Source: Mycobacterium kyorinense (lineage in GTDB: Bacteria > Actinomycetota > Actinomycetes > Mycobacteriales > Mycobacteriaceae). From it: a DNA stretch of 64,000 nt. Below the pieces are notes generated by a model. It had not been told where the DNA came from and did no database searches. It saw nothing but the letters and a program-made list of their open reading frames with translations. A program made the translations under genes and the position numbers. The stretch covers positions 17,702-81,701 of the forward strand of contig NZ_LZKJ01000088.1 in NCBI RefSeq assembly GCF_001672775.1, in the 5' to 3' direction. This document shows positions 29,119 through 38,685 of this stretch, piece after piece. Numbering within the stretch: the stretch's first letter is position 1; each line of letters opens with the position of its first letter.

Positions 29119-30398
29119 CGGTCGCCCTTTCCGTTCGCGCCGACCCCGGCCAGTGGTCGCGCCGTGGCGGCCTTGATCGACTCGGACAGGATCGTCAGGC
29201 CCTCCTCGATCTCGGCGTCCTCGATCACTAGCGGCGGCATCATCTTGACCACCTCGCTCTGCGCGCCGGACGTCTCGAGCAGCATTCCGCGCTCGAAGGC
29301 CGCGCGGCACACCGCGCCGGCCAGCTCGGGCTGATCAAACGCCAGACCCTGCACCAGACCGCGTCCGCGGACCTGGACGCCGTCGACGGGGGCGACGACG
29401 TCGCTCAGCGTGCGTTCGATCTGCTCGCCCTTGCGTAACACGTTTTTGCTGAGCTGGTCGTCGGTCCAGAAGTCCAGTGCAGCGGTGGCGGTGACAAACG
29501 CGGGGTTGTGACCGCGGAAGGTGCCGTTGTGTTCACCGGGCTCCCACTGGTCGAGTTCGGGCTTGAACAAGGTGAGCGCCATCGGCAGCCCGTAGCCGCT
29601 GATCGACTTGGACAGGCACACGATGTCGGGCACGATGCCGGCCGCCTCAAAGCTGAAGAACGGCCCGGTGCGCCCGCAGCCCATCTGCACGTCGTCGACG
29701 ATCAGCAGCAGCTCATGGCGACGGCACAGCTCGGCCAGCCCGCGCAACCACTGCAGCCGCGCGACGTTGATGCCGCCCTCGCCCTGGACGGTCTCGACGA
29801 TCACCGCAGCCGGCTGGTTCAGCCCACTGCCGTTGTCCTCCAGCAGTCGCTCGAACCACATGAAATCCGGCGTGGTGTCGTCGAGGTAGTGGTCGTAGGG
29901 CATCGGGGTGGCATGCACCAGAGGAATGCCGGCCCCGCCTCGCTTCATCGAGTTGCCGGTCACGCTCAGCGCGCCCAGGGTCATGCCGTGAAAGGCGTTG
30001 GTGAAGCTGATCACGCTCTCCCGGCCGGTGATTTTGCGGGCCAGTTTCAGCGCCGATTCCACCGAGTTGGCTCCGGTGGGACCGGGGAACTGCACCTTGT
30101 AGTCCAGCCCGCGGGGCCGCAGGATCACCTCGTCGAAACGTTCCAGGAAGCGGGCTTTGGCCACGGTGTTCATGTCCAGGCTGTGCACCACCCGGTCGGC
30201 GGTCAGGTATTCCAGTAGAGCCGCTTTGAGGTCAGGGTGGTTGTGCCCGTAGTTGAGCGCGCCGGCACCGGCGAAGAAGTCCAGATATTTCCGTCCCTCG
30301 GTGTCCCACATGTGACTGCCGGATGCCCGGTCGAAGACCACGGGCCACGAGCGGCAATAACTGCGCACCTCGGATTCAAGTGCCTCAAAAATGGACAA
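29115..30398 (-). CDS. ectB: EctB, diaminobutyrate-2-oxoglutarate transaminase
   Basis: PLP enzyme making L-2,4-diaminobutyrate from aspartate semialdehyde and glutamate, the first step to ectoine. The 427-aa protein starts [19 protein letters not shown] at a TTG (30398), a rare start supported by the conserved EctB N-terminus and an upstream GGAAGG. Motifs seen are [33 protein letters not shown] and the PLP lysine Lys264 in LSKSISGYG. It is separated from ectA by 279 bp, unlike the tight ectB-ectC-ectD overlaps. Confidence 0.96.
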   Translation of the reverse strand: MSIFEALESEVRSYCRSWPVVFDRASGSHMWDTEGRKYLDFFAGAGALNYGHNHPDLKAALLEYLTADRVVHSLDMNTVAKARFLERFDEVILRPRGLDYKVQFPGPTGANSVESALKLARKITGRESVISFTNAFHGMTLGALSVTGNSMKRGGAGIPLVHATPMPYDHYLDDTTPDFMWFERLLEDNGSGLNQPAAVIVETVQGEGGINVARLQWLRGLAELCRRHELLLIVDDVQMGCGRTGPFFSFEAAGIVPDIVCLSKSISGYGLPMALTLFKPELDQWEPGEHNGTFRGHNPAFVTATAALDFWTDDQLSKNVLRKGEQIERTLSDVVAPVDGVQVRGRGLVQGLAFDQPELAGAVCRAAFERGMLLETSGAQSEVVKMMPPLVIEDAEIEEGLTILSESIKAATARPLAGVGANGKGDR

Positions 30399-30677
30399 TG
30401 TGGTTTAACCTTCCGTCCGCTTGTGCAACACGACGGAGCGAGAGCGATAAAGCCGAATCCGCACGGCGACGGTACGGCAGCGGGGTCCCGGTTCGTCTTC
30501 GACGTCGGTAAAAGCGAAGACGACTGAGCTCCGTTGCCAGTCGTCGATCTTTTTCGGCTTACCACCCCGCTCGGACGCCCCGACTCGGTCTGCCGGGGGC
30601 TTCACGTCGCGCAATCAGCAACCTTACCGAGAACCCACAGCCGGTCTCAAGCTCCTCCGTCGGCGGGTCTGCTCGGC
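30399..30677 (-). other. Non-coding ectA-ectB spacer with a 9-bp stem-loop
   Basis: This 279-bp gap interrupts an otherwise tightly packed operon. It holds a perfect inverted repeat TCGTCTTCG (30493-30501) / CGAAGACGA (30515-30523), but no T-run follows in the transcribed direction, so a processing or pausing element is as likely as a terminator. I see no convincing second promoter or small gene. Confidence 0.5.
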
Positions 30678-31184
30678 TCAGCCGTGCTGGGGTACCCGCA
30701 GCGGACCGATGCGAAACAGCTGTTCAGAGGCATGATCGATCGGAAATAGCTCTGAGCCGAACAGCTCCTCACGCTCGAGCGGCGCGTTCCAACGACGAGC
30801 GAATGCGCTGAACAACCGCTGGCTGGCAACGTTGTCCGGTGTGATGGATGCCTCAACATTGGTGACGCCTTCGGGCTGCAGGCGCTGCACGAGATGGTCG
30901 AGCATCTGCCCGGCGACTCCGGCGCCCCGGTGCGCGGAGCTGACCGCGATCTGCCACACCATCACGGTGTCGGGTTGCTCGGGCCGGCGGTAGCCGGTGA
31001 GGTATCCGGCCGGGCGGCCGTCGATGTGGGCGATCACCGAGGTGGTCGCGTAGTCCCGGCACCACAGCAGGTAGGCGTAGGGCGGGTTGACGTCGAGGGT
31101 GGTGCTGTCGGAGGCCATCTGCCACATCGTCGGCCCGTCGGCCACGGTCGGAGCGCGCAAGTCGAGGTCCGCGGAATTAGTCAC
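30678..31184 (-). CDS. ectA: EctA, diaminobutyrate acetyltransferase
   Basis: Acetylates 2,4-diaminobutyrate at the gamma amino group. The 168-aa GNAT protein (GTG start) has the acetyl-CoA loop AVSSAHRGAGVAGQML and the EctA-specific strings DLRAPTVADG, LDVNPPYAYLLWCRDYA and WQIAVS, with ASITPDNVASQRLFSAFAR near the end. It begins 16 bp after the upstream MFS gene on the same strand and precedes ectB. Confidence 0.95.
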   Translation of the reverse strand: MTNSADLDLRAPTVADGPTMWQMASDSTTLDVNPPYAYLLWCRDYATTSVIAHIDGRPAGYLTGYRRPEQPDTVMVWQIAVSSAHRGAGVAGQMLDHLVQRLQPEGVTNVEASITPDNVASQRLFSAFARRWNAPLEREELFGSELFPIDHASEQLFRIGPLRVPQHG

Positions 31185-31200
31185 CGCGCCGACAGTAGTG

Positions 31201-32394
31201 TCAGCTCTTCTCGCGCGGTCGCGCGCCCACCGGCACTAGCGGCAGGGCCAACAGCGGGAACAGCGCGCACACCGCGAATGCCAGCGGATAGCCGGCGACG
31301 TCGATCACCTCGCCGAAAATCGGCGGTCCGGCGCCGGCCGTCAGCCGCTGGCTGGTGTTTTGTGCGCCCATCGCGCGTCCGCTCCAGTACGGCCCGGCGA
31401 CCTCGGGGATCGCGGTGAACGCCAGCCCGTTGTCGAGCACGGTGACCACCGAGGCCGCCACCATGACCAGCACCGCCAGTGAGGAACCCAGATGGTCGGT
31501 GAGCGCCAGCAGCGCCATGACCGCCGCGGCGATCATCGCTATCACGCGGATCGGCCGCATCCGGGAGCCGACCCGATCCGACCACCGCCCCACCGCAATC
31601 CGGCCCAGCGCGCCCAGCAGCTGCGACGCACTCACCAACACGCCCGCTGACGCCGTGGACCAACCGTGGTCGCGCATCAGCCAGACCAGCATGAACGTCA
31701 GCACCACTGTCTGCGGCACCATCAGCAGCGCCGAGGCCAGGTGGATCCGCCACAACACCGCCGTGCTGCGGTATGGGTTGGCCAGCTCGTCGGCGTTGGC
31801 CGTCGCCCGCTTCTTGCGCGGCGGATCGAGCACACCGATCACGCTGACCACCGCCGCGCCCGCGCACAGCGCCGCCGGGAACAGCAGTGCCACCGAGAAG
31901 TCGCGTTCGCCCAGCTCGGGTAGCACCAGCGCCGCCAGGGCGATCCCCAGTGGTTGGGCGGTCTGGCGGATACCCATGGCCAGGCCGCGCTGGTCCGGCG
32001 GGAACCAACCGGTCACCAGCCGGCCGCTGGCGGTGTTGGCGCTGGCGGCGGCCATGCCGCCGATGAACAGGCACGGCGCCTCGACCAGCATCGACGGAGG
32101 TACCGACGCCGCGGCGAACGCGGCCGCCGCGGTCAGGGCCAGACCGACTCCGAGCACGATCCGCTCGCCGATCAGGTCCAGGAGGTAGCCCCACCCGATC
32201 AGCGTGACCACCATGCCGAAACTGGGCATCGCCGAAAGCAGCGCAGCTTGGGCCAGGTTGATGCCACGTTCGGCGTCTAGGGCCGGGATCAAGAAGGCGA
32301 TGCCGTTGACGAAGACGGTCGCCGACAATGTCGCCACCAGCGAAATTGCCAGCAACGACCAACGCCGCGTCGCACTGATCGAAGCCGTCACCAT
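31201..32394 (-). CDS. MFS transporter, copy 2 (gltX side)
   Basis: From ATG 32394 (MVTASISATRRWSLLAIS) it is a 397-aa 12-segment MFS protein strongly resembling copy 1 at 26426-27763: shared [39 protein letters not shown] and RWSDRVGSR. An in-frame ATG at 32442 would add 16 residues without similarity. It ends VPVGARPREKS, so it lacks the C-terminal tail of copy 1. As first gene of the six-gene minus-strand run ending in MFS copy 1, it may share the ect promoter. Confidence 0.85.
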   Translation of the reverse strand: MVTASISATRRWSLLAISLVATLSATVFVNGIAFLIPALDAERGINLAQAALLSAMPSFGMVVTLIGWGYLLDLIGERIVLGVGLALTAAAAFAAASVPPSMLVEAPCLFIGGMAAASANTASGRLVTGWFPPDQRGLAMGIRQTAQPLGIALAALVLPELGERDFSVALLFPAALCAGAAVVSVIGVLDPPRKKRATANADELANPYRSTAVLWRIHLASALLMVPQTVVLTFMLVWLMRDHGWSTASAGVLVSASQLLGALGRIAVGRWSDRVGSRMRPIRVIAMIAAAVMALLALTDHLGSSLAVLVMVAASVVTVLDNGLAFTAIPEVAGPYWSGRAMGAQNTSQRLTAGAGPPIFGEVIDVAGYPLAFAVCALFPLLALPLVPVGARPREKS

Positions 32395-32480
32395 TTTTCC
32401 ATGGTTCCAGGTAGTCGGTTCTTCCGTGTCTGCCCATGGCACCGGCGCGTCGTGACCGCATCGTCACTAGCATCTGACGA

Positions 32481-33272
32481 ATGCGCCTTGGCCGAATTGC
32501 CAGCCCCGACGGCGTCGCCTTCGTCAGCATCGAAGGCGAGCCGTCAGATCCCGCTGGGATGACCACCCGCGAAATTGCCGAGCACCCGTTCGGCACACCG
32601 ACGTTCACCGGTCGCAGCTGGCCCCTGGCCGATGTGCGGCTGTTGGCCCCGATGCTGGCCAGCAAGGTGATCTGCGTCGGCAAGAACTACGCCGCGCATA
32701 TCGCCGAGATGGGCGGCGGTGCAGCCGCACCCGACCCGGTGATCTTCCTCAAGCCCAACACCGCGATCATCGGGCCCAATGTGCCGATTCGCTTGCCCGC
32801 CAACGCATCTCCCATACATTTCGAAGGCGAGCTGGCCGCAGTCATCAGTCGGCCTTGTAAGGACGTCACCGCTGACCGCGCTGCCGAGTCCATCCTGGGT
32901 TACACCATCGCCAACGATGTGACGGCCCGCGATCAACAGCAGTCCGACGGACAGTGGACGCGGGCGAAAGGTCACGACACGTTCTGCCCGGTGGGTCCGT
33001 GGATCGTCACCGACGTCGACCCGTCCGACCTCGAGCTGTGCACGGAGGTCAACGGTCAGGTCAAACAACGGAGCCGCACCTCGCTGATGATCCACGACAT
33101 CGGCGCGATCGTGGAATGGATCTCGGCGGTGATGACCTTGCTGCCAGGCGATCTCATCCTCACCGGCACGCCCGAAGGAGTTGGGCCCATCGAAGACGGC
33201 GACACGGTGACCGTCACGATCGAGGGACTCGGTACGTTGAGCAATCCTGTTGCCCGCAAAGGGAAGTCATGA
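32481..33272 (+). CDS. Fumarylacetoacetate hydrolase (FAH)-family protein
   Basis: A 263-aa protein of the FAH/HpcE superfamily, similar to M. tuberculosis Rv2993c. The catalytic-core motifs are [17 protein letters not shown], the metal-ligand FEGELAAVI and NDVTARDQQ strings, [12 protein letters not shown], and [17 protein letters not shown]. Probable activity is C-C hydrolysis or decarboxylation of an acylpyruvate-like compound (for example oxaloacetate decarboxylase or acylpyruvase); the substrate is not determinable here. ATGA overlap couples it to gltX. It is divergent from MFS copy 2. Confidence 0.9.
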   Translation: MRLGRIASPDGVAFVSIEGEPSDPAGMTTREIAEHPFGTPTFTGRSWPLADVRLLAPMLASKVICVGKNYAAHIAEMGGGAAAPDPVIFLKPNTAIIGPNVPIRLPANASPIHFEGELAAVISRPCKDVTADRAAESILGYTIANDVTARDQQQSDGQWTRAKGHDTFCPVGPWIVTDVDPSDLELCTEVNGQVKQRSRTSLMIHDIGAIVEWISAVMTLLPGDLILTGTPEGVGPIEDGDTVTVTIEGLGTLSNPVARKGKS

Positions 33273-34732
33273 CCGGCGACGTGCGGGTCCGGTTCTGCCC
33301 GTCGCCGACGGGCGTGCCGCATGTCGGGCTGATCCGCACTGCACTGTTCAATTGGGCCTATGCCCGCCACACCGGCGGCACCTTCGTCTTCCGTCTGGAA
33401 GACACTGACGCCCAGCGGGACAGCGAGGAAAGCTATCTGGCGCTGTTGGACGCATTGCGCTGGCTGGGCCTGAATTGGGACGAAGGCCCCGAGGTCGGCG
33501 GCGAGTACGGCCCCTATCGGCAATCGCTGCGTGGCGAGATCTACCGCGACGTGGTGACGCAACTACTGGCTGCTGGCGAGGCCTACCAGGCCTTCTCGAC
33601 GCCAGAGGAGGTTGAGGCACGCCATCTCGCGGCCGGGCGCAGTCCCAAGCTGGGCTATGACAACTTCGACCGAGATCTGACCGCCGAACAGCGCGCGGCA
33701 TATCTGGCCGAAGGCCGCCAACCGGTGGTGCGCTTGCGGATGCCCGACGAGGATCTCGGCTGGAACGATCTGGTCCGCGGACCAACCACCTTCGCGGCCG
33801 GCGTCGTACCTGACTTCGCGTTGACCCGCGCCAACGGAGATCCGTTGTACACCTTGGTCAATCCCGTCGACGACGCGCTGATGAAGATCACCCATGTGCT
33901 ACGTGGTGAAGATCTGCTGCCGTCCACCCCGAGGCAGATCGCGCTGTACCAGGCGCTGATTCGCATCGGGGTGGCCGAGCGTGTTCCCGAGTTCGCCCAC
34001 CTGCCAACGGTTTTAGGCGAGGGGACTCGCAAGCTTTCCAAACGCGACCCGCAGTCGAATCTGTTCGCGCACCGAGACCGCGGATTCATCCCAGAGGGAC
34101 TGCTGAATTATCTGGCCCTGCTCGGCTGGTCGATCGCCGGCGACCGCGACGTGTTCAGCCTCGAGGAGATGGTGGCCGCATTCGACGTCGTCGACGTCAA
34201 CGCCAATCCGGCCAGGTTCGATCAGAAGAAGGCTGACGCCATCAATGCCGAGCACATCCGGCTCCTGCCCCCCGACGAGTTCACCAACAGGCTGCGCAAC
34301 TACTTCACGGCGCACGGGTACCGGACGGGATTGGACGACGGCGCGTTCGCGACGGCGGCCGGACTGGTGCAGACGCGCATTGTCGTGCTCGGGGACGCCT
34401 GGGCGTTGCTGAAGTTTTTGAATGACGACGAGTATGCAATCGACCCGAAGGCGCAAGCCAAGGAATTGGGACCGGATGCCGGTCCGGTGCTCGACGCCGC
34501 TGCGGCGGCTCTGGACGACGTGGCGGAATGGACCACCGTCGGCATCGAAACTGCCCTCAAAGGTGCGCTGCTGGATGGTCTGGGGCTCAAACCGCGCAAG
34601 GCCTTCGGCCCGATCCGGGTCGCGGTCACCGGGGCGTTGATCAGCCCACCGCTGTTCGAGTCGCTGGAGCTGCTGGGACGCGACCGCAGCCTGCACCGAT
34701 TGCGGGCCGCCAGCACCCGGGCACAGCCGTGA
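33269..34732 (+). CDS. gltX: GltX, glutamyl-tRNA synthetase
   Basis: Charges tRNA-Glu and, in organisms lacking GlnRS, also mischarges tRNA-Gln for GatCAB to amidate. ATG 33269 gives 487 aa. The class I HIGH-like motif appears in [20 protein letters not shown] and the KMSKS-like motif as KLSKRD. A discriminating or non-discriminating type cannot be read off by eye, but GatCAB genes in the same window favour the latter. It is followed by tRNA-Gln and tRNA-Glu genes. Confidence 0.96.
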   Translation: MTGDVRVRFCPSPTGVPHVGLIRTALFNWAYARHTGGTFVFRLEDTDAQRDSEESYLALLDALRWLGLNWDEGPEVGGEYGPYRQSLRGEIYRDVVTQLLAAGEAYQAFSTPEEVEARHLAAGRSPKLGYDNFDRDLTAEQRAAYLAEGRQPVVRLRMPDEDLGWNDLVRGPTTFAAGVVPDFALTRANGDPLYTLVNPVDDALMKITHVLRGEDLLPSTPRQIALYQALIRIGVAERVPEFAHLPTVLGEGTRKLSKRDPQSNLFAHRDRGFIPEGLLNYLALLGWSIAGDRDVFSLEEMVAAFDVVDVNANPARFDQKKADAINAEHIRLLPPDEFTNRLRNYFTAHGYRTGLDDGAFATAAGLVQTRIVVLGDAWALLKFLNDDEYAIDPKAQAKELGPDAGPVLDAAAAALDDVAEWTTVGIETALKGALLDGLGLKPRKAFGPIRVAVTGALISPPLFESLELLGRDRSLHRLRAASTRAQP

Positions 34733-34829
34733 GCATGGCGACTGAATTCTTTGGTAGTCTGCACGTCGGCCCACAACCGCTGGCTGCAGCCGCCGCATGA
34801 TGCGCTGACCAGCAGTTATAGGCAGCCAA

Positions 34830-34901
34830 TGGGGTATGGTGTAATTGGCAACACAGCTGATTCTGGTTCAGCCATTCTAGGTTCGAGTCCTGGTACCCCA
34901 G
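34830..34901 (+). tRNA. tRNA-Gln (anticodon CTG)
   Basis: A 72-nt cloverleaf. Acceptor arms TGGGGTA (34830-34836) and TACCCCA (34894-34900), discriminator G, anticodon stem GCTGA/TCAGC with loop TTCTGGT giving anticodon CTG (reads CAG), and T-loop TTCGAGT. The CCA tail is not encoded. A weak U1-A72-type first pair (T-A) is typical of bacterial tRNA-Gln handled by GatCAB. Confidence 0.95.
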
Positions 34902-34973
34902 CAAAGTTTGTCCACCCCAAGCAATTAGGTGGGTATACCGCTGTGAGCTATGCTGACAGCTCGGATCGGTTCT

Positions 34974-35046
34974 GGCCCCGTCGTCTAGCGGCCTAGGACG
35001 CCGCCCTCTCACGGCGGTAGCGTGGGTTCGAATCCCATCGGGGCTA
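34974..35046 (+). tRNA. tRNA-Glu (anticodon CTC)
   Basis: A 73-nt cloverleaf. Acceptor arms GGCCCCG (34974-34980) and CGGGGCT (35039-35045) with a G-U first pair, discriminator A, anticodon stem CCGCC/GGCGG with loop CTCTCAC giving anticodon CTC (reads GAG), and T-loop TTCGAAT. CCA is not encoded. It lies 72 bp after tRNA-Gln, probably in the same transcript. Confidence 0.95.
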
Positions 35047-35066
35047 CTTATCCGGCCGTTGCGGTG

Positions 35067-35573
35067 TTACGGCGCGACCACACTCGGCGCAGTCGAACCG
35101 CCCACCGGCATCTGCGGCAGTCCAAGCTTGCGGTGATCCCAGGAGCGGGCGCGCCGGGCGACGATTCGCACCGCGACGCGCTTGTTCATCATCTGGTCCA
35201 CCGCCGGTTTCATCTCGTCGGTGTAGGGCCCGGTGTAGCGCTCCCACACGCTGACGCCCACCCGGAAGATCGCCTCGGGATCCTCGACGATCTCGGCATG
35301 TCCGTCGAAAGACACTCCACGCAGTGTGTCGTAGGTGTCGCCGTCCTCGAGTAGAAAACTCACTCGCGAATCACGCCGCATGTTCAGCGCCTTCTGCGAC
35401 TTCGCTTTGGTCTCCAGCCAGATTTCGCCGTCGACCACGCCGTACCACATGGCGGTCAGGTGCGGTTGCCCGTCACGGCCCACGGTGGCCAATGTGCCGG
35501 TACGACTCGTGGCGACGAAGTCGGCGATCTCGGCTTCGGACATGACAATCTGCGCGCGCTGGTTGCTACCCAT
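35067..35573 (-). CDS. PPOX-class F420-dependent split-barrel protein
   Basis: A 168-aa protein like M. tuberculosis Rv2991. From ATG 35573 it reads MGSNQRAQIVMSEAEIADFV, then the split-barrel core RTGTLATVGRDGQPHLTAMW and LETKAKSQKALNMRRDSRVS typical of PPOX-type F420/FMN-binding reductases. Deazaflavin binding is inferred from family. It is interesting beside cofC/fbiD for F420 synthesis in the same window, though not adjacent. It is convergent with the tRNA genes. Confidence 0.85.
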   Translation of the reverse strand: MGSNQRAQIVMSEAEIADFVATSRTGTLATVGRDGQPHLTAMWYGVVDGEIWLETKAKSQKALNMRRDSRVSFLLEDGDTYDTLRGVSFDGHAEIVEDPEAIFRVGVSVWERYTGPYTDEMKPAVDQMMNKRVAVRIVARRARSWDHRKLGLPQMPVGGSTAPSVVAP

Positions 35574-35687
35574 GGCTTGACAGTGTGGCAGGTCGGCGAT
35601 TCGAGACTGGGACGACGGCATCGAAACTGCGCCCAGCGCCGGGTTTCGGCGGCGGATCACGCGGTGGGTGCAGTCTCGAGGAAACTG

Positions 35688-36389
35688 CTAAAGCTGGTGA
35701 GTCACCGCGTCGGCGGCAGCCAGCAGGTCGGCCGCCCACCGGGCGCCTGGCCGTCGTCCCATCCGGTCGATCGGCCCGGACACCGAGATGGCGGCGATCA
35801 CCGCGCCCCGTCCGTCACGTACCGGCGCCGAGACGCTGGCGACGCCCGGCTCGCGTTCGGCGGCGCTTTGCGCCCAACCCCGCCGGCGCACCTCGGCCAG
35901 TGTCCGGTCGGTGAATTTCGCATCCGGCAACACCGCCTGCTGGGTGGCGGCATCGCTGTAAGCCAGCAGCACTTTGGCTCCCGACCCGGCGGTCATCGGT
36001 AGCCGCGTCCCGACCGGGACGGTATCGCGAAGGCCCGCAGGCGGTTCCAGCGCGGCAACGCAGATCCGCCAAATGCCCTCGCGGCGGTACAACTGCACGC
36101 TTTCGCCGGTGATCTCGCGCAGTTGCGGCAGCACCGCTGCGCCGGCCGTCAGCAGCGGATCGCTGACCGCGGCCGCGAGTTCGCTAACCGCCGGCCCGAG
36201 CCGCCACCGGCCCGCGCCGTCGCGCACCAGCAGCCGATGGACCTCCAGGCCGGCGGCCAACCGGTGCGCGGTCGCCCTGGGCAGACCAGTGCGGTCACAC
36301 AATTCGGCCAACCCGCACGGTGATTCCGCGATCGTGTGCAGCACGCCCACGGCTTTGTCGAGGACGCCGATGCCGCTATCATGTCTCAC
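35688..36389 (-). CDS. IclR-family regulator divergent from leuCD
   Basis: A 233-aa IclR regulator: N-terminal winged helix ([35 protein letters not shown]) and C-terminal effector domain ([32 protein letters not shown]). It is similar to M. tuberculosis Rv2989 and to LtbR of corynebacteria, which represses leuB/leuCD in that genus. The GTG start at 36389 lies inside an operator-like palindrome, so autoregulation and repression of leuCD are likely. Effector unknown. Confidence 0.9.
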   Translation of the reverse strand: MRHDSGIGVLDKAVGVLHTIAESPCGLAELCDRTGLPRATAHRLAAGLEVHRLLVRDGAGRWRLGPAVSELAAAVSDPLLTAGAAVLPQLREITGESVQLYRREGIWRICVAALEPPAGLRDTVPVGTRLPMTAGSGAKVLLAYSDAATQQAVLPDAKFTDRTLAEVRRRGWAQSAAEREPGVASVSAPVRDGRGAVIAAISVSGPIDRMGRRPGARWAADLLAAADAVTHQL

Positions 36390-36419
36390 ATAGAGATACT
36401 AACGTCTCATATAGTGAGA
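36384..36419. promoter_or_regulatory. Double palindromic operator between iclR gene and leuC
   Basis: Two similar sites lie in the 53-bp divergent gap: TCTCACATAGAGA (36384-36396) and TCTCATATAGTGAGA (36405-36419). The second has perfect TCTCA/TGAGA arms. They share TCTCAnATAG and are 21 bp apart centre-start to start, two helical turns, as expected for cooperative dimers. The left site overlaps the regulator's start codon. Confidence 0.7.
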
Positions 36420-36442
36420 ACAAGACTCGAGAAGGCTTTGCA

Positions 36443-37867
36443 ATGACGACATCAGCGACGGACCGCCCGCGCACCCTGGCCGAGAAGGTATGGGACGACC
36501 ACGTCGTGGTCTCCGGCGGCGGCACCGAGCCGGACCTGATCTACATCGACTTGCATCTGGTGCACGAGGTCACCAGCCCGCAGGCCTTCGAGGGTCTGCG
36601 GCTGGCCGGCCGCCCGGTGCGCCGACCCGACCTGACGATCGCCACCGAAGACCACAACGTGCCGACCATCGACATCGACAAACCGATCGCCGACCCGGTA
36701 TCGCGGACTCAAGTCGAGACACTGCAGCGCAATTGCGCCGAGTTCGGAATCCGGCTGCACCCGATGGGCGATATCGACCAGGGCATCGTGCACATCATCG
36801 GTCCGCAGCTGGGCCTCACCCAGCCCGGCATGACGATTGTGTGCGGCGACAGCCACACTTCCACCCACGGCGCATTCGGTGCTTTGGCAATGGGTATCGG
36901 CACATCGGAGGTCGAACACGTGCTGGCCACCCAGACGCTGGCGCTGCGGCCGTTCAAGACAATGGCGGTCAACATCGACGGGCAATTGCCGCCGGGGGTG
37001 ACCGCCAAGGACATCATCTTGGCGGTGATCGCCAAAATCGGCACCGGCGGCGGCCAGGGCCACGTCATCGAATACCGCGGCAGCACCATCGAATCGCTGT
37101 CGATGGAAGCGCGGATGACGATTTGCAACATGAGCATCGAAGCCGGCGCTCGCGCTGGAATGGTGGCCCCCGACGCGACGACGTATGAGTTTCTGCGTGA
37201 CCGACCGCACGCACCGACCGGCGCTCACTGGGATGCCGCGATGGCCTACTGGGAAGGGCTGCGCACCGACGAGGGCGCCGAATTCGACACCGAGGTCTAT
37301 CTCGACGCCGCCGAGTTGAGTCCATTTGTCACGTGGGGCACCAATCCCGGGCAGGGCGTCCCGCTGGCCGCCTCGGTGCCCGACCCCGAGTTGATGACCG
37401 ACGACGCGCAGCGTCAGGCCGCCGAGAAGGCATTGGCTTACATGGATCTTCGGCCCGGGACCCCGATGCGCGAGATCGCCGTCGACACGGTGTTCATCGG
37501 GTCGTGTACCAACGGCCGCATCGAGGATTTGCGTGCGGTGGCCGACGTGTTGCGTGACCGGCACATCGCCGACGGCGTGCGGATGCTGGTCGTTCCGGGG
37601 TCGATGCGAGTGCGTGCGCAGGCCGAAGCAGAAGGGCTGGCCGAGGTTTTCACCGCGGCAGGCGCCGAGTGGCGGCAGGCCGGCTGCTCGATGTGTCTCG
37701 GGATGAATCCCGATCAACTTGCGCCAGGGGAGCGGTGCGCCGCGACCTCCAACCGCAACTTCGAAGGGCGGCAGGGCAAAGGCGGACGCACCCATCTGGT
37801 GTCTCCGGTGGTCGCCGCCGCCACCGCCGTGCGCGGGAGACTGTCGGCCCCTGCCGACTTGGACTGA
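36443..37867 (+). CDS. leuC: LeuC, isopropylmalate dehydratase large subunit
   Basis: With LeuD isomerises 2-isopropylmalate to 3-isopropylmalate, using a [4Fe-4S] cluster. ATG 36443 gives 474 aa. The cluster cysteines appear in [12 protein letters not shown] and in [15 protein letters not shown], and the substrate-loop motif [20 protein letters not shown] is intact. It is controlled from the divergent IclR operator region and precedes leuD by 21 bp. Confidence 0.97.
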   Translation: MTTSATDRPRTLAEKVWDDHVVVSGGGTEPDLIYIDLHLVHEVTSPQAFEGLRLAGRPVRRPDLTIATEDHNVPTIDIDKPIADPVSRTQVETLQRNCAEFGIRLHPMGDIDQGIVHIIGPQLGLTQPGMTIVCGDSHTSTHGAFGALAMGIGTSEVEHVLATQTLALRPFKTMAVNIDGQLPPGVTAKDIILAVIAKIGTGGGQGHVIEYRGSTIESLSMEARMTICNMSIEAGARAGMVAPDATTYEFLRDRPHAPTGAHWDAAMAYWEGLRTDEGAEFDTEVYLDAAELSPFVTWGTNPGQGVPLAASVPDPELMTDDAQRQAAEKALAYMDLRPGTPMREIAVDTVFIGSCTNGRIEDLRAVADVLRDRHIADGVRMLVVPGSMRVRAQAEAEGLAEVFTAAGAEWRQAGCSMCLGMNPDQLAPGERCAATSNRNFEGRQGKGGRTHLVSPVVAAATAVRGRLSAPADLD

Positions 37868-37888
37868 GGTAGCAGGAAAGGAACGGGC

Positions 37889-38485
37889 ATGGAAGCGTTT
37901 CGTACCCACACCGGTATCGGGGTTCCGCTGCGGCGGTCCAATGTCGATACCGATCAGATCATTCCTGCCGTCTATTTGAAGCGCGTGACCCGAACGGGTT
38001 TCGAAGACGGATTGTTCGCGGCCTGGCGCACCGATCCGTCATTCGTGCTCAATCTCAGTCCATTCGACAGGGGTTCAGTACTCGTCGCCGGGCCTGATTT
38101 CGGAACCGGATCATCCCGCGAACACGCGGTGTGGGCGCTGATGGACTACGGATTCCGGGTGGTGATCTCATCGCGCTTCGCCGACATTTTTCGCGGCAAC
38201 GCGGGCAAGGCGGGCTTGTTAGCGGCCGAAGTCGCCCAAGATGATGTCGAACTGCTCTGGAAGCTCATCGAGGAGCATCCGGGGTTGGAAATCACTGTCA
38301 ATCTTCAAGATCGGAATGTGGCCGCCGGAACGGTGGTGGTGCCGTTCACGATTGACGACTACACGGCCTGGCGACTGGCCGAAGGACTCGACGATATAGG
38401 CCTTACGCTGCAGAAACTCGATCAGATTGAGTCTTTCGAGGAGGCGCGGAAAGCCTGGAAACCGCGTACTCTTCCGGCTTCCTGA
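37889..38485 (+). CDS. leuD: LeuD, isopropylmalate dehydratase small subunit
   Basis: A 198-aa aconitase-swivel subunit. Signature strings are [20 protein letters not shown] and [20 protein letters not shown], with [15 protein letters not shown] following. AGGAAAGG precedes the ATG. It completes the enzyme with LeuC, and a strong hairpin downstream probably ends the leuCD transcript. Confidence 0.97.
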   Translation: MEAFRTHTGIGVPLRRSNVDTDQIIPAVYLKRVTRTGFEDGLFAAWRTDPSFVLNLSPFDRGSVLVAGPDFGTGSSREHAVWALMDYGFRVVISSRFADIFRGNAGKAGLLAAEVAQDDVELLWKLIEEHPGLEITVNLQDRNVAAGTVVVPFTIDDYTAWRLAEGLDDIGLTLQKLDQIESFEEARKAWKPRTLPAS

Positions 38486-38552
38486 CCCGACCGGAAAGGC
38501 GCGAATTCCGGGCTTACATCGGGCCCATTTGGCGGGCTCCCCACCGACCAAG

Positions 38553-38591
38553 GGCGGCAACCGGATTCCAAAAAAGTCCGTTATTGCCGCC
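38553..38591 (+). terminator. leuD downstream hairpin
   Basis: Perfect 8-bp arms GGCGGCAA (38553-38560) / TTGCCGCC (38584-38591) with an inner CGGA (38562-38565) / TCCG (38577-38580) stem and an A-rich loop. It lies 68 bp after leuD and ahead of the likely hupB promoter, where a terminator is expected. Confidence 0.55.
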
Positions 38592-38609
38592 TGAAATTGC
38601 GCGTGGCTC

Positions 38610-38639
38610 TTGGAAATCAGTGGTGTCAGGGTTTACCGT
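38610..38639 (+). promoter_or_regulatory. Putative hupB promoter
   Basis: TTGGAA (38610-38615) and TACCGT (38634-38639) with an 18-bp spacer fit a sigma-A-like promoter, about 47 bp before the hupB ATG. TACCGT is the same -10 hexamer as in the proposed ilvB promoter. Prediction from sequence only. Confidence 0.4.
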
Positions 38640-38685
38640 GTCCACTAGTCGGTCCAACAAGGGCCACTGGCTTCGGAGGGTTTGG

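Noticed and set aside
30493..30523. Hairpin in the ectA-ectB spacer as a firm terminator
   Set aside because: No T-run in the transcribed direction, and ectBCD would then need a promoter I cannot see; kept only as a stem-loop.
34830..35046. tRNA genes as an island attachment site
   Set aside because: No integrase, no duplicated tRNA 3' end, and flanking genes keep the conserved order on both sides.
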